Positions 6,486 to 14,254 of a DNA stretch of 18,654 bases are shown here, in pieces. Origin of the DNA: Bacteroidota bacterium (GTDB lineage Bacteria; Bacteroidota; Bacteroidia; Chitinophagales; Chitinophagaceae); NCBI GenBank assembly GCA_023429365.1, contig JAEYVW010000167.1, positions 1 to 18,654 of the forward strand, read 5' to 3'. A program made the position numbers and the translations under genes. The notes beneath the pieces were generated by a model that made no database searches, had not been told where the DNA came from, and saw nothing but the letters and a program-made list of their open reading frames with translations. Each line of letters starts with the position of its first letter. The first letter of the stretch is position 1.

Positions 6486-7298
6486 ATGGCCAACAAGCTT
6501 TATAACATCCTTGTACCAATTGATTTTACGACCAAAAACAAATGGGCCATCGCGAAAGCGATAGAACTTTCCAATAGTTTTAATTGTAACGTTCACCTGG
6601 TACATATCACCGGGTCACACCCTTTATTCCGCCGAAATACCAACACTGAAATCGCATTAAAAAAGCTTGAACAGTTAAAAACGCTGTACACCAACCAGCT
6701 TTGTGGTGAAGGAACTTTGGAGATCAGTGTTCTTTCGGGTAATAGCCAGTCGCAACTATCCAACTATATCGAACAATATGAAATGGACCTGGTTGTGACA
6801 GGCCTTTCCAAATTCAACCTTATTCAGCGAATCATTTCCTCTGTATCGATCAGCCGACTCGCCAAGAAAACGAATATCCCGGTACTGGCCGTAAGATCGG
6901 GTGGCCTGATCTGTCATTTTAAAAAGATCGTGTTGCCCGTTTCTGGCGAAATTCCGGTCCGGCAAATCAGGCTGGCGGCACTTCTTGGCAGAGCATTCAA
7001 ATCAACGGTATACTTTGTTTCCCTGCGTAAACATGCAGGCGATAAATCGCAGACTATTCTTGACAGCGCCCTGGAAATGGTACAAAGTATTTCAACCATT
7101 CCCGTTCAGTGCTTTTTACTTGAAGGTCAAAACCTCGCTAAAAGCACTCTCGAGTTTTCAAAGAAAATTAATGCCGACCTGATTATGGTTAACCCGGTCA
7201 AAGATTTTAGACTGCCAGGTTTTTGGAACCGCATTACTAATAAATTATTATCCTATGGTTCCAGGATTCCCGTAGTGACTATCATGAATAAAAGCTAA
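6486..7298 (+). CDS. Tandem-domain universal stress protein
   Basis: Cytoplasmic protein of 270 residues with two UspA-like alpha/beta domains, roughly 5-140 and 145-270. The first opens with YNILVPIDF and closes with TNIPVLAVRSGG; the second opens with FKKIVLPVSGE and closes with SRIPVVTIM. The glycine-rich ATP loop (G-x2-G-x9-G-S/T) is degenerate in both domains: the first reads TGLSKFNLIQ...SSVS. This points to the non-ATP-binding, protein-interaction class. An in-frame TTG at 6480 would add two residues; the ATG at 6486 is preferred. The gene is likely co-transcribed with the glycosyltransferase-phosphatase, suggesting a stress-response context. A bidirectional terminator follows at 7319-7351. 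Confidence 0.9.
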   Translation: MANKLYNILVPIDFTTKNKWAIAKAIELSNSFNCNVHLVHITGSHPLFRRNTNTEIALKKLEQLKTLYTNQLCGEGTLEISVLSGNSQSQLSNYIEQYEMDLVVTGLSKFNLIQRIISSVSISRLAKKTNIPVLAVRSGGLICHFKKIVLPVSGEIPVRQIRLAALLGRAFKSTVYFVSLRKHAGDKSQTILDSALEMVQSISTIPVQCFLLEGQNLAKSTLEFSKKINADLIMVNPVKDFRLPGFWNRITNKLLSYGSRIPVVTIMNKS

Positions 7299-7318
7299 TC
7301 TGGTTTCATAACCTTCAT

Positions 7319-7351
7319 AAAAAAAGCTACCTGGTGAAAGGTAGCTTTTTT
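7319..7351. terminator. Bidirectional terminator between convergent genes
   Basis: GCTACC (7326-7331) and GGTAGC (7340-7345) form a stem that is extended by an A-run upstream (7319-7325) and a T-run downstream (7346-7351). It can therefore end the universal stress protein transcript on plus and the ompA-like transcript on minus, whose stop codons lie at 7298 and 7374. Confidence 0.88.
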
Positions 7352-7373
7352 CTTAAGTGCTATCGACGACTTT

Positions 7374-8645
7374 TTAATAATTCAACTTCAACTCAACGCG
7401 GCGGTTCTGCTGGCGACCAGCGGCGGTCTTATTATCAGCTACAGGTTGTGTTTCGCCAAAACCAGCAGCAGTTAGACGGTTTGGATCCACGCCTTTTTTC
7501 ACCAGGTACGCTTTAACAGCGGCTGCGCGGTTCTCGCTCAATTTCTGGTTCAATGCATCAGCGCCTACATTGTCGGTATGACCGTCAATTGCCAATTTTA
7601 AAGCAGGATCGTCTTTCAATACCTGCACCACTTCATCCAGGCCTTTAAATGATTTGGACAACAATGTCGACTTACCGGTTGCGAAATAAATATTCTGTGC
7701 GGCATAATTTACCTTCTGTATTACTTCTTCTTTAATCTCCGGGCAGCCCTGGTTGCTCGCAGGACCGGGTTCACCAGCGCATCTGTCTTCCTCATCATTG
7801 ATACCATCCTTATCTGTATCAGGGATCGGGCAACCCTGGTACCTGGCTACACCAGCCTGGTCGGGGCACTTGTCTTCCTCATCATTGATGCCATCCTTAT
7901 CCCTATCGGGGATCGGGCAGCCTTCATATTTGGCCAGGCCCGGAGTATCGGGGCATTTGTCAAGGCTGTCAATCACACCATCCTTATCACTATCCGTTGG
8001 AGGTGGTGGTGGCGGTGGAGGCGGCGTAGGTGGCAATGCCTTCACCACAGGTGCCCTTTTGGGTCCGATCCTGCCGGCAATGCCGATCTGGTGTAAAAAA
8101 TGGTAGCTGGCTGTTTCCTTGGTAACCGGGATCCGATACTGGCTGGCTACAAATAAATGGGTGTCATCAAGGAAGTTTATCTTAATGCCAAGACCAGTAG
8201 GTATAAATGCACCAAAATGCTTACCTGCAAACATCTGGGCTCCCAATCCTGCGATCACATACGGCTGAACCCAGTACTTTTCAGAAACCATCTTAAAATT
8301 CAGGGAAGCATCGGCTTCAAGCAGGAATTTATCACCAGATGAATTTTGGCGATTTTGAAGTTCATAGTTCACGAAAGAACCTGCGAGCGTACCCGCGAAA
8401 TCAATATGCTTTCTCAAGCCCTTGAAATAGCTAATGGCAATGCCTGGCGACATCTCAGACAGTTTAGACCATTGCTTCTTCGATAAAACACTCGATAGTG
8501 ATGAGCTGCGAATACGGTCAGCAGTAGTAAAATCATTAAAAATAAAACTTACGCCAATCGCTGCAGGCCTGATCTCATCGTCCTGGGAAAAGCAGGACGA
8601 CGCCACCATAAATATGGCCAAAAAAGCAATTAAAACCTTCTTCAT
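7374..8645 (-). CDS. OmpA-family outer membrane protein with TSP3 repeats
   Basis: Outer membrane protein of 423 residues that anchors to peptidoglycan. A signal peptide covers about residues 1-20 (MKKVLIAFLAIFMVASSC, cleavage probably before QDDE). Residues 21-195 look like an outer membrane beta-barrel. A proline run (205-216) leads into three calcium-binding thrombospondin type-3 repeats (217-302) with D-x-D-x-D-G cores, such as DSDKDG and DTDKDG. The C-terminal OmpA domain (about 318-423) has IYFATGKS, HTDNVG with D358 and LSENRA with R373; these two residues bind diaminopimelate in the family. The reading frame extends upstream to 8789, but the signal peptide places the start at 8645. 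A good promoter lies just upstream. The neighbouring L,D-transpeptidase supports a cell-wall context. Confidence 0.94.
   Translation of the reverse strand: MKKVLIAFLAIFMVASSCFSQDDEIRPAAIGVSFIFNDFTTADRIRSSSLSSVLSKKQWSKLSEMSPGIAISYFKGLRKHIDFAGTLAGSFVNYELQNRQNSSGDKFLLEADASLNFKMVSEKYWVQPYVIAGLGAQMFAGKHFGAFIPTGLGIKINFLDDTHLFVASQYRIPVTKETASYHFLHQIGIAGRIGPKRAPVVKALPPTPPPPPPPPPTDSDKDGVIDSLDKCPDTPGLAKYEGCPIPDRDKDGINDEEDKCPDQAGVARYQGCPIPDTDKDGINDEEDRCAGEPGPASNQGCPEIKEEVIQKVNYAAQNIYFATGKSTLLSKSFKGLDEVVQVLKDDPALKLAIDGHTDNVGADALNQKLSENRAAAVKAYLVKKGVDPNRLTAAGFGETQPVADNKTAAGRQQNRRVELKLNY
7741..7998 (-). repeat. 87-bp tandem repeats encoding TSP3 units
   Basis: Three units are spaced exactly 87 bases apart (matching points at 7785, 7872 and 7959), each encoding 29 residues ending in a GCP motif. 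The first 45 or so bases of the units at 7785 and 7872 are nearly identical at the DNA level, while the rest has diverged. Confidence 0.85.
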
Positions 8646-8671
8646 AAGCAGTCTTTTTGTTTTAAACCAGA

Positions 8672-8703
8672 CAAAAATAGCGGGTCTACTGTACATCCTA
8701 AAA
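8672..8703 (-). promoter_or_regulatory. Promoter of the OmpA-family gene
   Basis: On the minus strand TATTTTTG (8679-8672) matches the Bacteroidota -7 consensus TAnnTTTG exactly. A TTTT element (8703-8700) sits 20 bases upstream in the -33 position. Transcription would start near 8668, about 23 bases before the ATG. Confidence 0.65.
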
Positions 8704-8801
8704 TAAATTATTACCCATATTTTCAGTGCGAAAACCGGTATCAAATTGCCCCAAAAAGCATCTGGAATTATGCCATCCTGGCCAGACAAAATTGGCTTTC
8801 T

Positions 8802-10514
8802 TTATTTTCCCGCAAAGTATTTTTCCCGGATGATTTTGTCGTGGCCGTAGATATCATCGTGAAAGATAACCTTCCCGTCCTGGCCTTCGCAGGTAAAATA
8901 ACGGATATAAACTGGAAGGCGTTTTTTAACCGGTATCACGTGTTTTTCCTTTCGCGTCAACCAGGCTCGCATCGAATCGCCCACGGCATAGCGCTTTTCG
9001 CCAGTCAGGTCTCTGCTGTCGTAACGTACGATATAATGAGCCAGGTCCTCCCACTTCTGCACCCTTACGCAACCATGGCTGAGTGAACGCTGATCCCGGC
9101 TGAATAGATATCGTTGATTGGTATCGTGGAGATAGACAGCATATTTGTTTGGAAAATTAAATTTCAGCACGCCCAACGCATTTTCATCTCCGCTTCCCTG
9201 TACCACTTTATATGGGATGCCCTTCGTGTATTTCGACCAGTCGACATCTCCGGGGTTGACGACATCGCCGTTGTTGTCGATCAGGCTATATCCCTTTCGT
9301 GCGAGATAATTGGTGTCTCTTTTCAATGCCGGCAAAATCTCGGCTACAATAATACTGGTGGGGATCGTCCATTGAGGGTATGTGATCATATCTGAAATCG
9401 CGCTGGTCAGTAATGGCGTGGGGGTAATCCGTTTGCCACAAACAATTTTAGATGACAACAAAACAGAATCCTCTTCAACCAACTTCAAATTGTAAGCAGG
9501 AAGGTTCACCCACACATAACGGGTTGGCATTTTCTCCTGAAGCATTTTGTATTTGTCTAGCGTGATGGCCAGCCTTATAAACCGGTCCTTGTCGGAGTCA
9601 TTTAGCACTCGGATCGTTTCGTCTCCTACTTTCCCATCCACTTTAATTCTTTTGGCCTCCTGGAACTTCATTACTGCTTCTGCCATCTGCACTGAATCGG
9701 CCATGGTACTGTCGTAAGAGATATAGCCAGCCTCATACAGCCGGCGCTGCAACGCAGACGCAAAAGCCGGGTCCTTCCTGGAGGCAGGCACTTTTGTATA
9801 ATCCCGATTGTCAGAGCTGTCTAAAAAATGTCTGATGCCATTTTTTAACGCGTGATAGCCGGGATGAACAGGCTCCAGTCCATTAAAGACTTCTGTTAAG
9901 ACACCACGTTGGTGCACGGTCGTGAATAAATGGGTGTACATGCTATCGGACAAAACAGAATCCTTGCGCTGCGTCATACTATCTGCCGGTAGTCGGCCTA
10001 ATTTGAGATCCCTGGCGATATGAAAAAAAGCGTCGGTCAAGGCGAGATCGGCTTTTGCCCATAAAACGGCATCTTTCCGGGCCAGTGTATCATTCAGTAA
10101 TCGTCTTGCAATTGTATCCAGCCGATGAAAGTGATAGTCTTCAGGAAATAACCCGTACAGTTTCGCATCGGCAATAAACCGGAGTAAAGAATCGGCAAGC
10201 GGTTTCCATTGTTCCTTTTGACTCCAGGCTGTAGCAAAACCGCTTTTTTCATATACCTGCAACATCTGTGGTGTAAAGGCTAACAATAATGAATCCTCCA
10301 GCTTCCAATGATTCTGCTCTGCAAAACGCAACGCACTTTGAATGATCTCGGGTGTTTTCTTATCTAGTTCTTCGGGGGTCTGGGCGATATCAGTTTCAGG
10401 TGGAGCGCTAGCAACATTACAGGCAGCAATAAAAAGGACCGAGTATATGCAAATGAAAATGTAGAGAATTCTGTTACACATAATTGATGATGATACTTTG
10501 TCCACTTTACGCAT
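8802..10514 (-). CDS. YcbB-type L,D-transpeptidase, probable lipoprotein
   Basis: Periplasmic enzyme that forms 3-3 cross-links in peptidoglycan or attaches proteins to it. The 570 residues start with a hydrophobic segment (15-31) ending in a lipobox-like IAAC with C32, suggesting a lipoprotein. Residues about 80-235 resemble the helical scaffold of YcbB, and a peptidoglycan-binding domain lies at about 248-305 (ALQRRLYEAGY, VDGKVGDET). The YkuD catalytic domain (about 331-500) contains YLHDTN and the active-site SHGCVR with H480 and C482, so it looks active. An in-frame ATG at 10481 (residue 12) would give a shorter signal peptide and is an equally plausible start. It precedes the OmpA-family gene on the same strand, with a separate promoter between them. 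Confidence 0.93.
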   Translation of the reverse strand: MRKVDKVSSSIMCNRILYIFICIYSVLFIAACNVASAPPETDIAQTPEELDKKTPEIIQSALRFAEQNHWKLEDSLLLAFTPQMLQVYEKSGFATAWSQKEQWKPLADSLLRFIADAKLYGLFPEDYHFHRLDTIARRLLNDTLARKDAVLWAKADLALTDAFFHIARDLKLGRLPADSMTQRKDSVLSDSMYTHLFTTVHQRGVLTEVFNGLEPVHPGYHALKNGIRHFLDSSDNRDYTKVPASRKDPAFASALQRRLYEAGYISYDSTMADSVQMAEAVMKFQEAKRIKVDGKVGDETIRVLNDSDKDRFIRLAITLDKYKMLQEKMPTRYVWVNLPAYNLKLVEEDSVLLSSKIVCGKRITPTPLLTSAISDMITYPQWTIPTSIIVAEILPALKRDTNYLARKGYSLIDNNGDVVNPGDVDWSKYTKGIPYKVVQGSGDENALGVLKFNFPNKYAVYLHDTNQRYLFSRDQRSLSHGCVRVQKWEDLAHYIVRYDSRDLTGEKRYAVGDSMRAWLTRKEKHVIPVKKRLPVYIRYFTCEGQDGKVIFHDDIYGHDKIIREKYFAGK

Positions 10515-10604
10515 TTATTCACAAGGTATACAACTAACAAAATAAGCAATCCTTTCTGCATTAGAAGGATGCTATTGTTATTTTTTTACAAATGCGGCAT
10601 ACCA

Positions 10605-10904
10605 CTAAATCGCAATGGCTTCCACTACAGCATCAATATTGATGGGACCATAAACATGGGGAAAAGTGTCCTGTGAGGACGGTGACCAGTCGAAAACAAA
10701 TTTGCTGGTTAGTTTATCGGTATCGATCACCAGTTTGACCAGCCCTTCCCTGGCAGAAAAATATCTTTCCAAAACACCGGCAACCTGGTGATCCTGGGAA
10801 CAATGAATAAATCCTTCTTCCTTAAGTGATGGAGTTTCGTAAGATCCACTCGATTTTGCTGCATTCCACTCGGAAGCTGTCGTGACATGATAAATGATGG
10901 GCAT
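10605..10904 (-). CDS. DUF952 family protein
   Basis: A 99-residue cytoplasmic protein of unknown function. It shows the DUF952 signature: IYHVTTASEW near the start, the EGFIHCS motif, a conserved LVIDTDKL strand, and a DTFPHVYGPI motif near the C-terminus followed by AVVEA. The conserved histidines in HCS and FPHVYG suggest a binding or catalytic site, but no reaction has been established to my knowledge. It starts 12 bases after the aroC stop codon and so appears to be the last gene of the aromatic operon. It is separated from the L,D-transpeptidase gene by 90 bases. Whether it has a role in aromatic metabolism is open. Confidence 0.88.
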   Translation of the reverse strand: MPIIYHVTTASEWNAAKSSGSYETPSLKEEGFIHCSQDHQVAGVLERYFSAREGLVKLVIDTDKLTSKFVFDWSPSSQDTFPHVYGPINIDAVVEAIAI

Positions 10905-10916
10905 ATTTGTCCTTCT

Positions 10917-11918
10917 TTATTTTGCTAATACTCTTTTAGAATGTTGCTCAATCAAATAGAAATCAACCAAAACTATTGCAGTTGCTGCTTCCAGTATCAC
11001 AGGCGCCCGCAGCGCAACACACAGGTCGTGACGACCTTTAATTGAAAAATCTTCCACATTCCCGGTTTCCCAATTCAGGCTATTCTGTTGCTTTGGCGTT
11101 GAAGCGGTAGGTTTTATCGAAATGCGATATACCAGATCATTGCCATTACTGATCCCTCCTACCACGCCGCCTGCATGATTTGTGCGCGTCTTTCCTTCCA
11201 TGTCCTCAATCGCGTCATTGTGCTGCGAGCCAAACATTTTAGCCGCCGCAAACCCGGCTCCAAACTCTACACCTTTTACAGCAGGTATTGCAAATGCAAT
11301 ATGCGCCAGTTGGGATTCCATCGAATCAAAAAAAGGTTCTCCCAAACCCACCGGCAAACCATTCACCCGGCACTCTACAATACCACCTACCGAATCCTTG
11401 GCATCGATTGCCCTCTGGAGTCCTTTTTCAAGATCTGCCTCACCTCCAATTTCTGTTACTGCGGATTGAATGCTTATTCCTGTCCCAAGTATTTTCTTAG
11501 CGATCGAACCTGCCGCAACCAGACCCGTCGTCAGGCGTGCACTGAAATGCCCGCCCCCACGATAATCCTCATTACCGCCAAATTTTTTATGCGCAACCCA
11601 ATCGGCATGACCAGGTCGGGGAAAACTGCGTTGCTTTTCATAATCACTACTCCTGGTATTGGTATTTTCAAAGAGTATGGTAATGGGCGCTCCTGTTGTT
11701 TTCCCATTAAACAGACCGCTTTTGAAAAAAGGATAGTCGGGTTCCTGCCGCGGTGTCGTGCCTTTTTGCCGGCCACCTTTTCTTCTTTCAAGATCAGGCA
11801 GGAGATCGTCGGCCGAAACATCGAGTCCCGCGGGACATCCATCGATCACAATACCGACAGATTCACCATGGGATTCGCCAAAAATATGTACCCGGAAAAT
11901 TCGCCCGAAACTATTCAT
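10917..11918 (-). CDS. aroC: Chorismate synthase
   Basis: Converts 5-enolpyruvylshikimate-3-phosphate (EPSP) to chorismate using reduced FMN, the last step of the shikimate pathway. The 333 residues are somewhat shorter than the E. coli enzyme (361). Motifs are GESHG (14-18, H17), FPRPGHADW (99-107, H104) and DYRGGGHFSAR (118-128). The two histidines match the known catalytic pair, and the HFSAR form of the third motif occurs in Bacteroidota and Clostridia. The start overlaps the end of aroA by eight bases, implying translational coupling. The preceding enzyme, AroA, supplies its substrate. Confidence 0.97.
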   Translation of the reverse strand: MNSFGRIFRVHIFGESHGESVGIVIDGCPAGLDVSADDLLPDLERRKGGRQKGTTPRQEPDYPFFKSGLFNGKTTGAPITILFENTNTRSSDYEKQRSFPRPGHADWVAHKKFGGNEDYRGGGHFSARLTTGLVAAGSIAKKILGTGISIQSAVTEIGGEADLEKGLQRAIDAKDSVGGIVECRVNGLPVGLGEPFFDSMESQLAHIAFAIPAVKGVEFGAGFAAAKMFGSQHNDAIEDMEGKTRTNHAGGVVGGISNGNDLVYRISIKPTASTPKQQNSLNWETGNVEDFSIKGRHDLCVALRAPVILEAATAIVLVDFYLIEQHSKRVLAK

Positions 11919-13212
11919 GCAATCTTATCTTATTGTTTAAAGATACACCGGCACCCAATTTTTCCAAATCATTATAAAAATCAGGATAGGATTTTTTGAC
12001 GGCCTGCGCTTCCTGTATTATTGTTTGTGTTCCTGCTTTCAAAGCGGCAACCGCGCATGCCATTGCAATACGATGGTCATGTCTTGAGTGAACGATGGCG
12101 CCCCTGACACCAGTTCCCCCCTGTACAACCATGATATCATCTTCCAATTTGATCCGTACCCCCATCTTACCAAATTCTTCCTGGAGGGTGAGCGCCCGGT
12201 TGCTTTCTTTATGCGTCAGGCGGCTTACGCCTTTTATACGGGTGTCACCATGGCAATAGGCGGCCAGGGCTACCAGTGGCGGAAACAGGTCGGGACAATC
12301 AGTAGCATCGAATTCAAAGGAATTCATTTCAGTTGGGACAAGTTGAATTGCTTTTCCATCCATTGCGATACCAGCATTTGCCGACATCAGGGCATCGACA
12401 ATGGCTTTATCTGCCTGGGTGGAAGTAAGATCGAGGCCCCTCACCGCGATTGGGCCAGCAATAGCGCCGGCTACCAACAAAAATGCACCGCCGCTCCAGT
12501 CACCTTCTACTGTATAGTTCCGTACCAACTGGGTACTTTGATGGGGCTCGCTATTGAAATAAAATTCTTCATAACTCCTGTTCTCAGGTAGCTTCATTCC
12601 GTACTGCTTCATTACATCCAGAGTCAGGTCTATGTAGGGTTTGCTTTTTAAATTCTTTACCCTGATTGAAACGCCCCTGGCATCAGCTGCCGCATAAGCA
12701 AATAGAAGACCTGTCAGGAACTGTGAACTCAGGGAGCCATCCACCTCAATATTAGCAGGCTGTAAAGGGCCCTGTATCACTAAGGGCAATTTCCCCTCAT
12801 TACTATTGATCGATACCTGTAATTTTGGAAAAACCTCATCAAAAAAATCCATGGGCCTGGTCAACAGGCTGCCTTCTCCCAAGATGCTGATCTCCTTTTC
12901 ACTCAGGGCTGCGATAGAGGCAAACATGCGAATACTAAGCCCGCTCTCACCACAATTAACCTTGCTGGCTACCGGATCTACACCATTACTATCAACCTGC
13001 CAGTCACCATCGATCAGTTCTGTGGTAGCGCCCAGCGATTGAATGATCCCCAATGCTGCTTTGTCGTCATTGCTATGACCCGGGTTTTGTATCACAGTTC
13101 TTCCTTTTGCCAGTAACGCTGCAGCGCAGGCACGCTGCATGGAGCTTTTGGAAGCTGGCGCCTGGATGGCGCCCTTCAGTTGTGAAGGTTGTATCGTAAC
13201 TTTAAAACTCAT
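11911..13212 (-). CDS. aroA: 3-phosphoshikimate 1-carboxyvinyltransferase (EPSP synthase)
   Basis: Transfers the enolpyruvyl group of PEP to shikimate-3-phosphate. The 433 residues match the family length. The N-terminal motif reads APASKSSMQRA, keeping K22 and R27 of the E. coli numbering. Further motifs are RPMDFF, SSQFLTGLL, GDWSGGAF, DCPDLFPPLVALAA (catalytic aspartate), LTHKESNRA (catalytic glutamate) and HSRHDHRIAMA. The PEP-binding loop reads CGESGLSIR (87-95) instead of the usual LGNAGTAMR, a divergent form. It overlaps aroB by 11 bases and aroC by 8, within a tightly packed operon. Despite the divergence, the complete set of motifs makes the assignment firm. Confidence 0.96.
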   Translation of the reverse strand: MSFKVTIQPSQLKGAIQAPASKSSMQRACAAALLAKGRTVIQNPGHSNDDKAALGIIQSLGATTELIDGDWQVDSNGVDPVASKVNCGESGLSIRMFASIAALSEKEISILGEGSLLTRPMDFFDEVFPKLQVSINSNEGKLPLVIQGPLQPANIEVDGSLSSQFLTGLLFAYAAADARGVSIRVKNLKSKPYIDLTLDVMKQYGMKLPENRSYEEFYFNSEPHQSTQLVRNYTVEGDWSGGAFLLVAGAIAGPIAVRGLDLTSTQADKAIVDALMSANAGIAMDGKAIQLVPTEMNSFEFDATDCPDLFPPLVALAAYCHGDTRIKGVSRLTHKESNRALTLQEEFGKMGVRIKLEDDIMVVQGGTGVRGAIVHSRHDHRIAMACAVAALKAGTQTIIQEAQAVKKSYPDFYNDLEKLGAGVSLNNKIRLHE

Positions 13213-14221
13213 TGATAATTTTCTCCAGTTTTGTTAAGGGTATCGATTTGACGACTCCCCTTCCTATTTTTTCCAACAACACATAATTCATTTCCTTCTT
13301 CTCTCTTTTCTTATCCATTTTTAGCACTTCAAACACTTTCTGCTTATCAAATACTGAATAAGTTGGAAGACCGTATGCTTCTATTAATTTTATTACACGA
13401 CTGGTTTGTTTAAATCCGGCTAGCTGCTCAGAAATATGGCAGGCGTAAGTCATGCCGATCGCGACTGCCTGGCCATGCATCAGTTCATATTGGTTCTCCA
13501 GGGCATGTGCCAGGGTATGTCCGAAATTTAAAAGTCGCCGTTCGTCTTTCTCGAATTCGTCTTTTTTTACCACGTTTGCCTTGATCAACGCGTTACGTTG
13601 CACCAGTTCACAGATCGCGGTTTTACTCTTCTGGTATCTCTTAAGTGACAAAGTTTCCAATTCACTAAAAAGGGCCGCATCTTTTATACAGGCATGTTTG
13701 ATGATCTCTGCAAATCCATTCTCCCATTCCGCCTGTGGCAAGGAATTTAGGAAAACCATGTCATGCAGGATGAAAGCAGGTTGTCGAATTACACCCACCA
13801 TATTCTTGTATACGCCAACATCAATACCATTTTTCCCGCCGATCGAAGCGTCGACCATTGCCAGCAAGGAGGTCGGAATAAAACCAAATCGTATTCCCCG
13901 CATGTATACCGAAGCTACATAACCTGTAATATCTGTTATGACGCCTCCACCAATTCCGACAATTGTGCTTTTGCGATCGGCTTCCAGTGAAATCAGTTGT
14001 TCAATAACCGAATCAACAGTCGCCTGCACCTTAAACTCTTCGCCAGGTTTCAAAACGATCGTATTCCATCCTTTAAATCGCCTGGCATGAGCCCTGAAAA
14101 CATTTTCGTCTGTAATCAGAACGGTTGACTTTGGATCTGTAATTGCTTTTAAATGGCTGATACCATAAGCAAAATAGAAATCCGTAGATGAACCCGAAAA
14201 ATTGTAAGTACGCTTAGTCAT
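13202..14221 (-). CDS. aroB: 3-dehydroquinate synthase
   Basis: Cyclises 3-deoxy-D-arabino-heptulosonate 7-phosphate (DAHP) to 3-dehydroquinate using NAD and a divalent metal. The 339 residues are slightly shorter than typical (about 360). Motifs are the NAD-binding GGGVITDITGY (91-101), IPTSLLAMVDASIGGKNG (115-132) and NGFAEIIKHA (168-177). NFGHTLAHALE (232-242) and MHGQAVAIGM (248-257) follow. The three metal ligands E172, H235 and H249 are present. It begins 33 bases after the DAHP synthase/chorismate mutase stop codon, so the enzymes of steps one and two are adjacent, and its end overlaps aroA. Confidence 0.97.
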   Translation of the reverse strand: MTKRTYNFSGSSTDFYFAYGISHLKAITDPKSTVLITDENVFRAHARRFKGWNTIVLKPGEEFKVQATVDSVIEQLISLEADRKSTIVGIGGGVITDITGYVASVYMRGIRFGFIPTSLLAMVDASIGGKNGIDVGVYKNMVGVIRQPAFILHDMVFLNSLPQAEWENGFAEIIKHACIKDAALFSELETLSLKRYQKSKTAICELVQRNALIKANVVKKDEFEKDERRLLNFGHTLAHALENQYELMHGQAVAIGMTYACHISEQLAGFKQTSRVIKLIEAYGLPTYSVFDKQKVFEVLKMDKKREKKEMNYVLLEKIGRGVVKSIPLTKLEKIINEF

Positions 14222-14254
14222 AATTTACTACAGCAGTAGAATTGAATACAGCCG

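Noticed and set aside
7753..8106. A 117-codon plus-strand frame with repeats and a glycine run
   Set aside because: It is the antisense reading of the TSP3 repeats and proline run of the OmpA-family gene; the repeats are a by-product.
8646..8789. A 48-residue upstream extension of the OmpA-family protein
   Set aside because: A clear signal peptide begins at 8645, and the promoter at 8672-8703 lies within the proposed extension.
11175..11999. A 274-codon open frame on plus, opposite aroC
   Set aside because: It lies antisense to the clearly conserved aroC, extending into the 3' end of aroA, is rich in Cys, Arg and His, and shows no domain; it is a shadow of the real genes' codon pattern.
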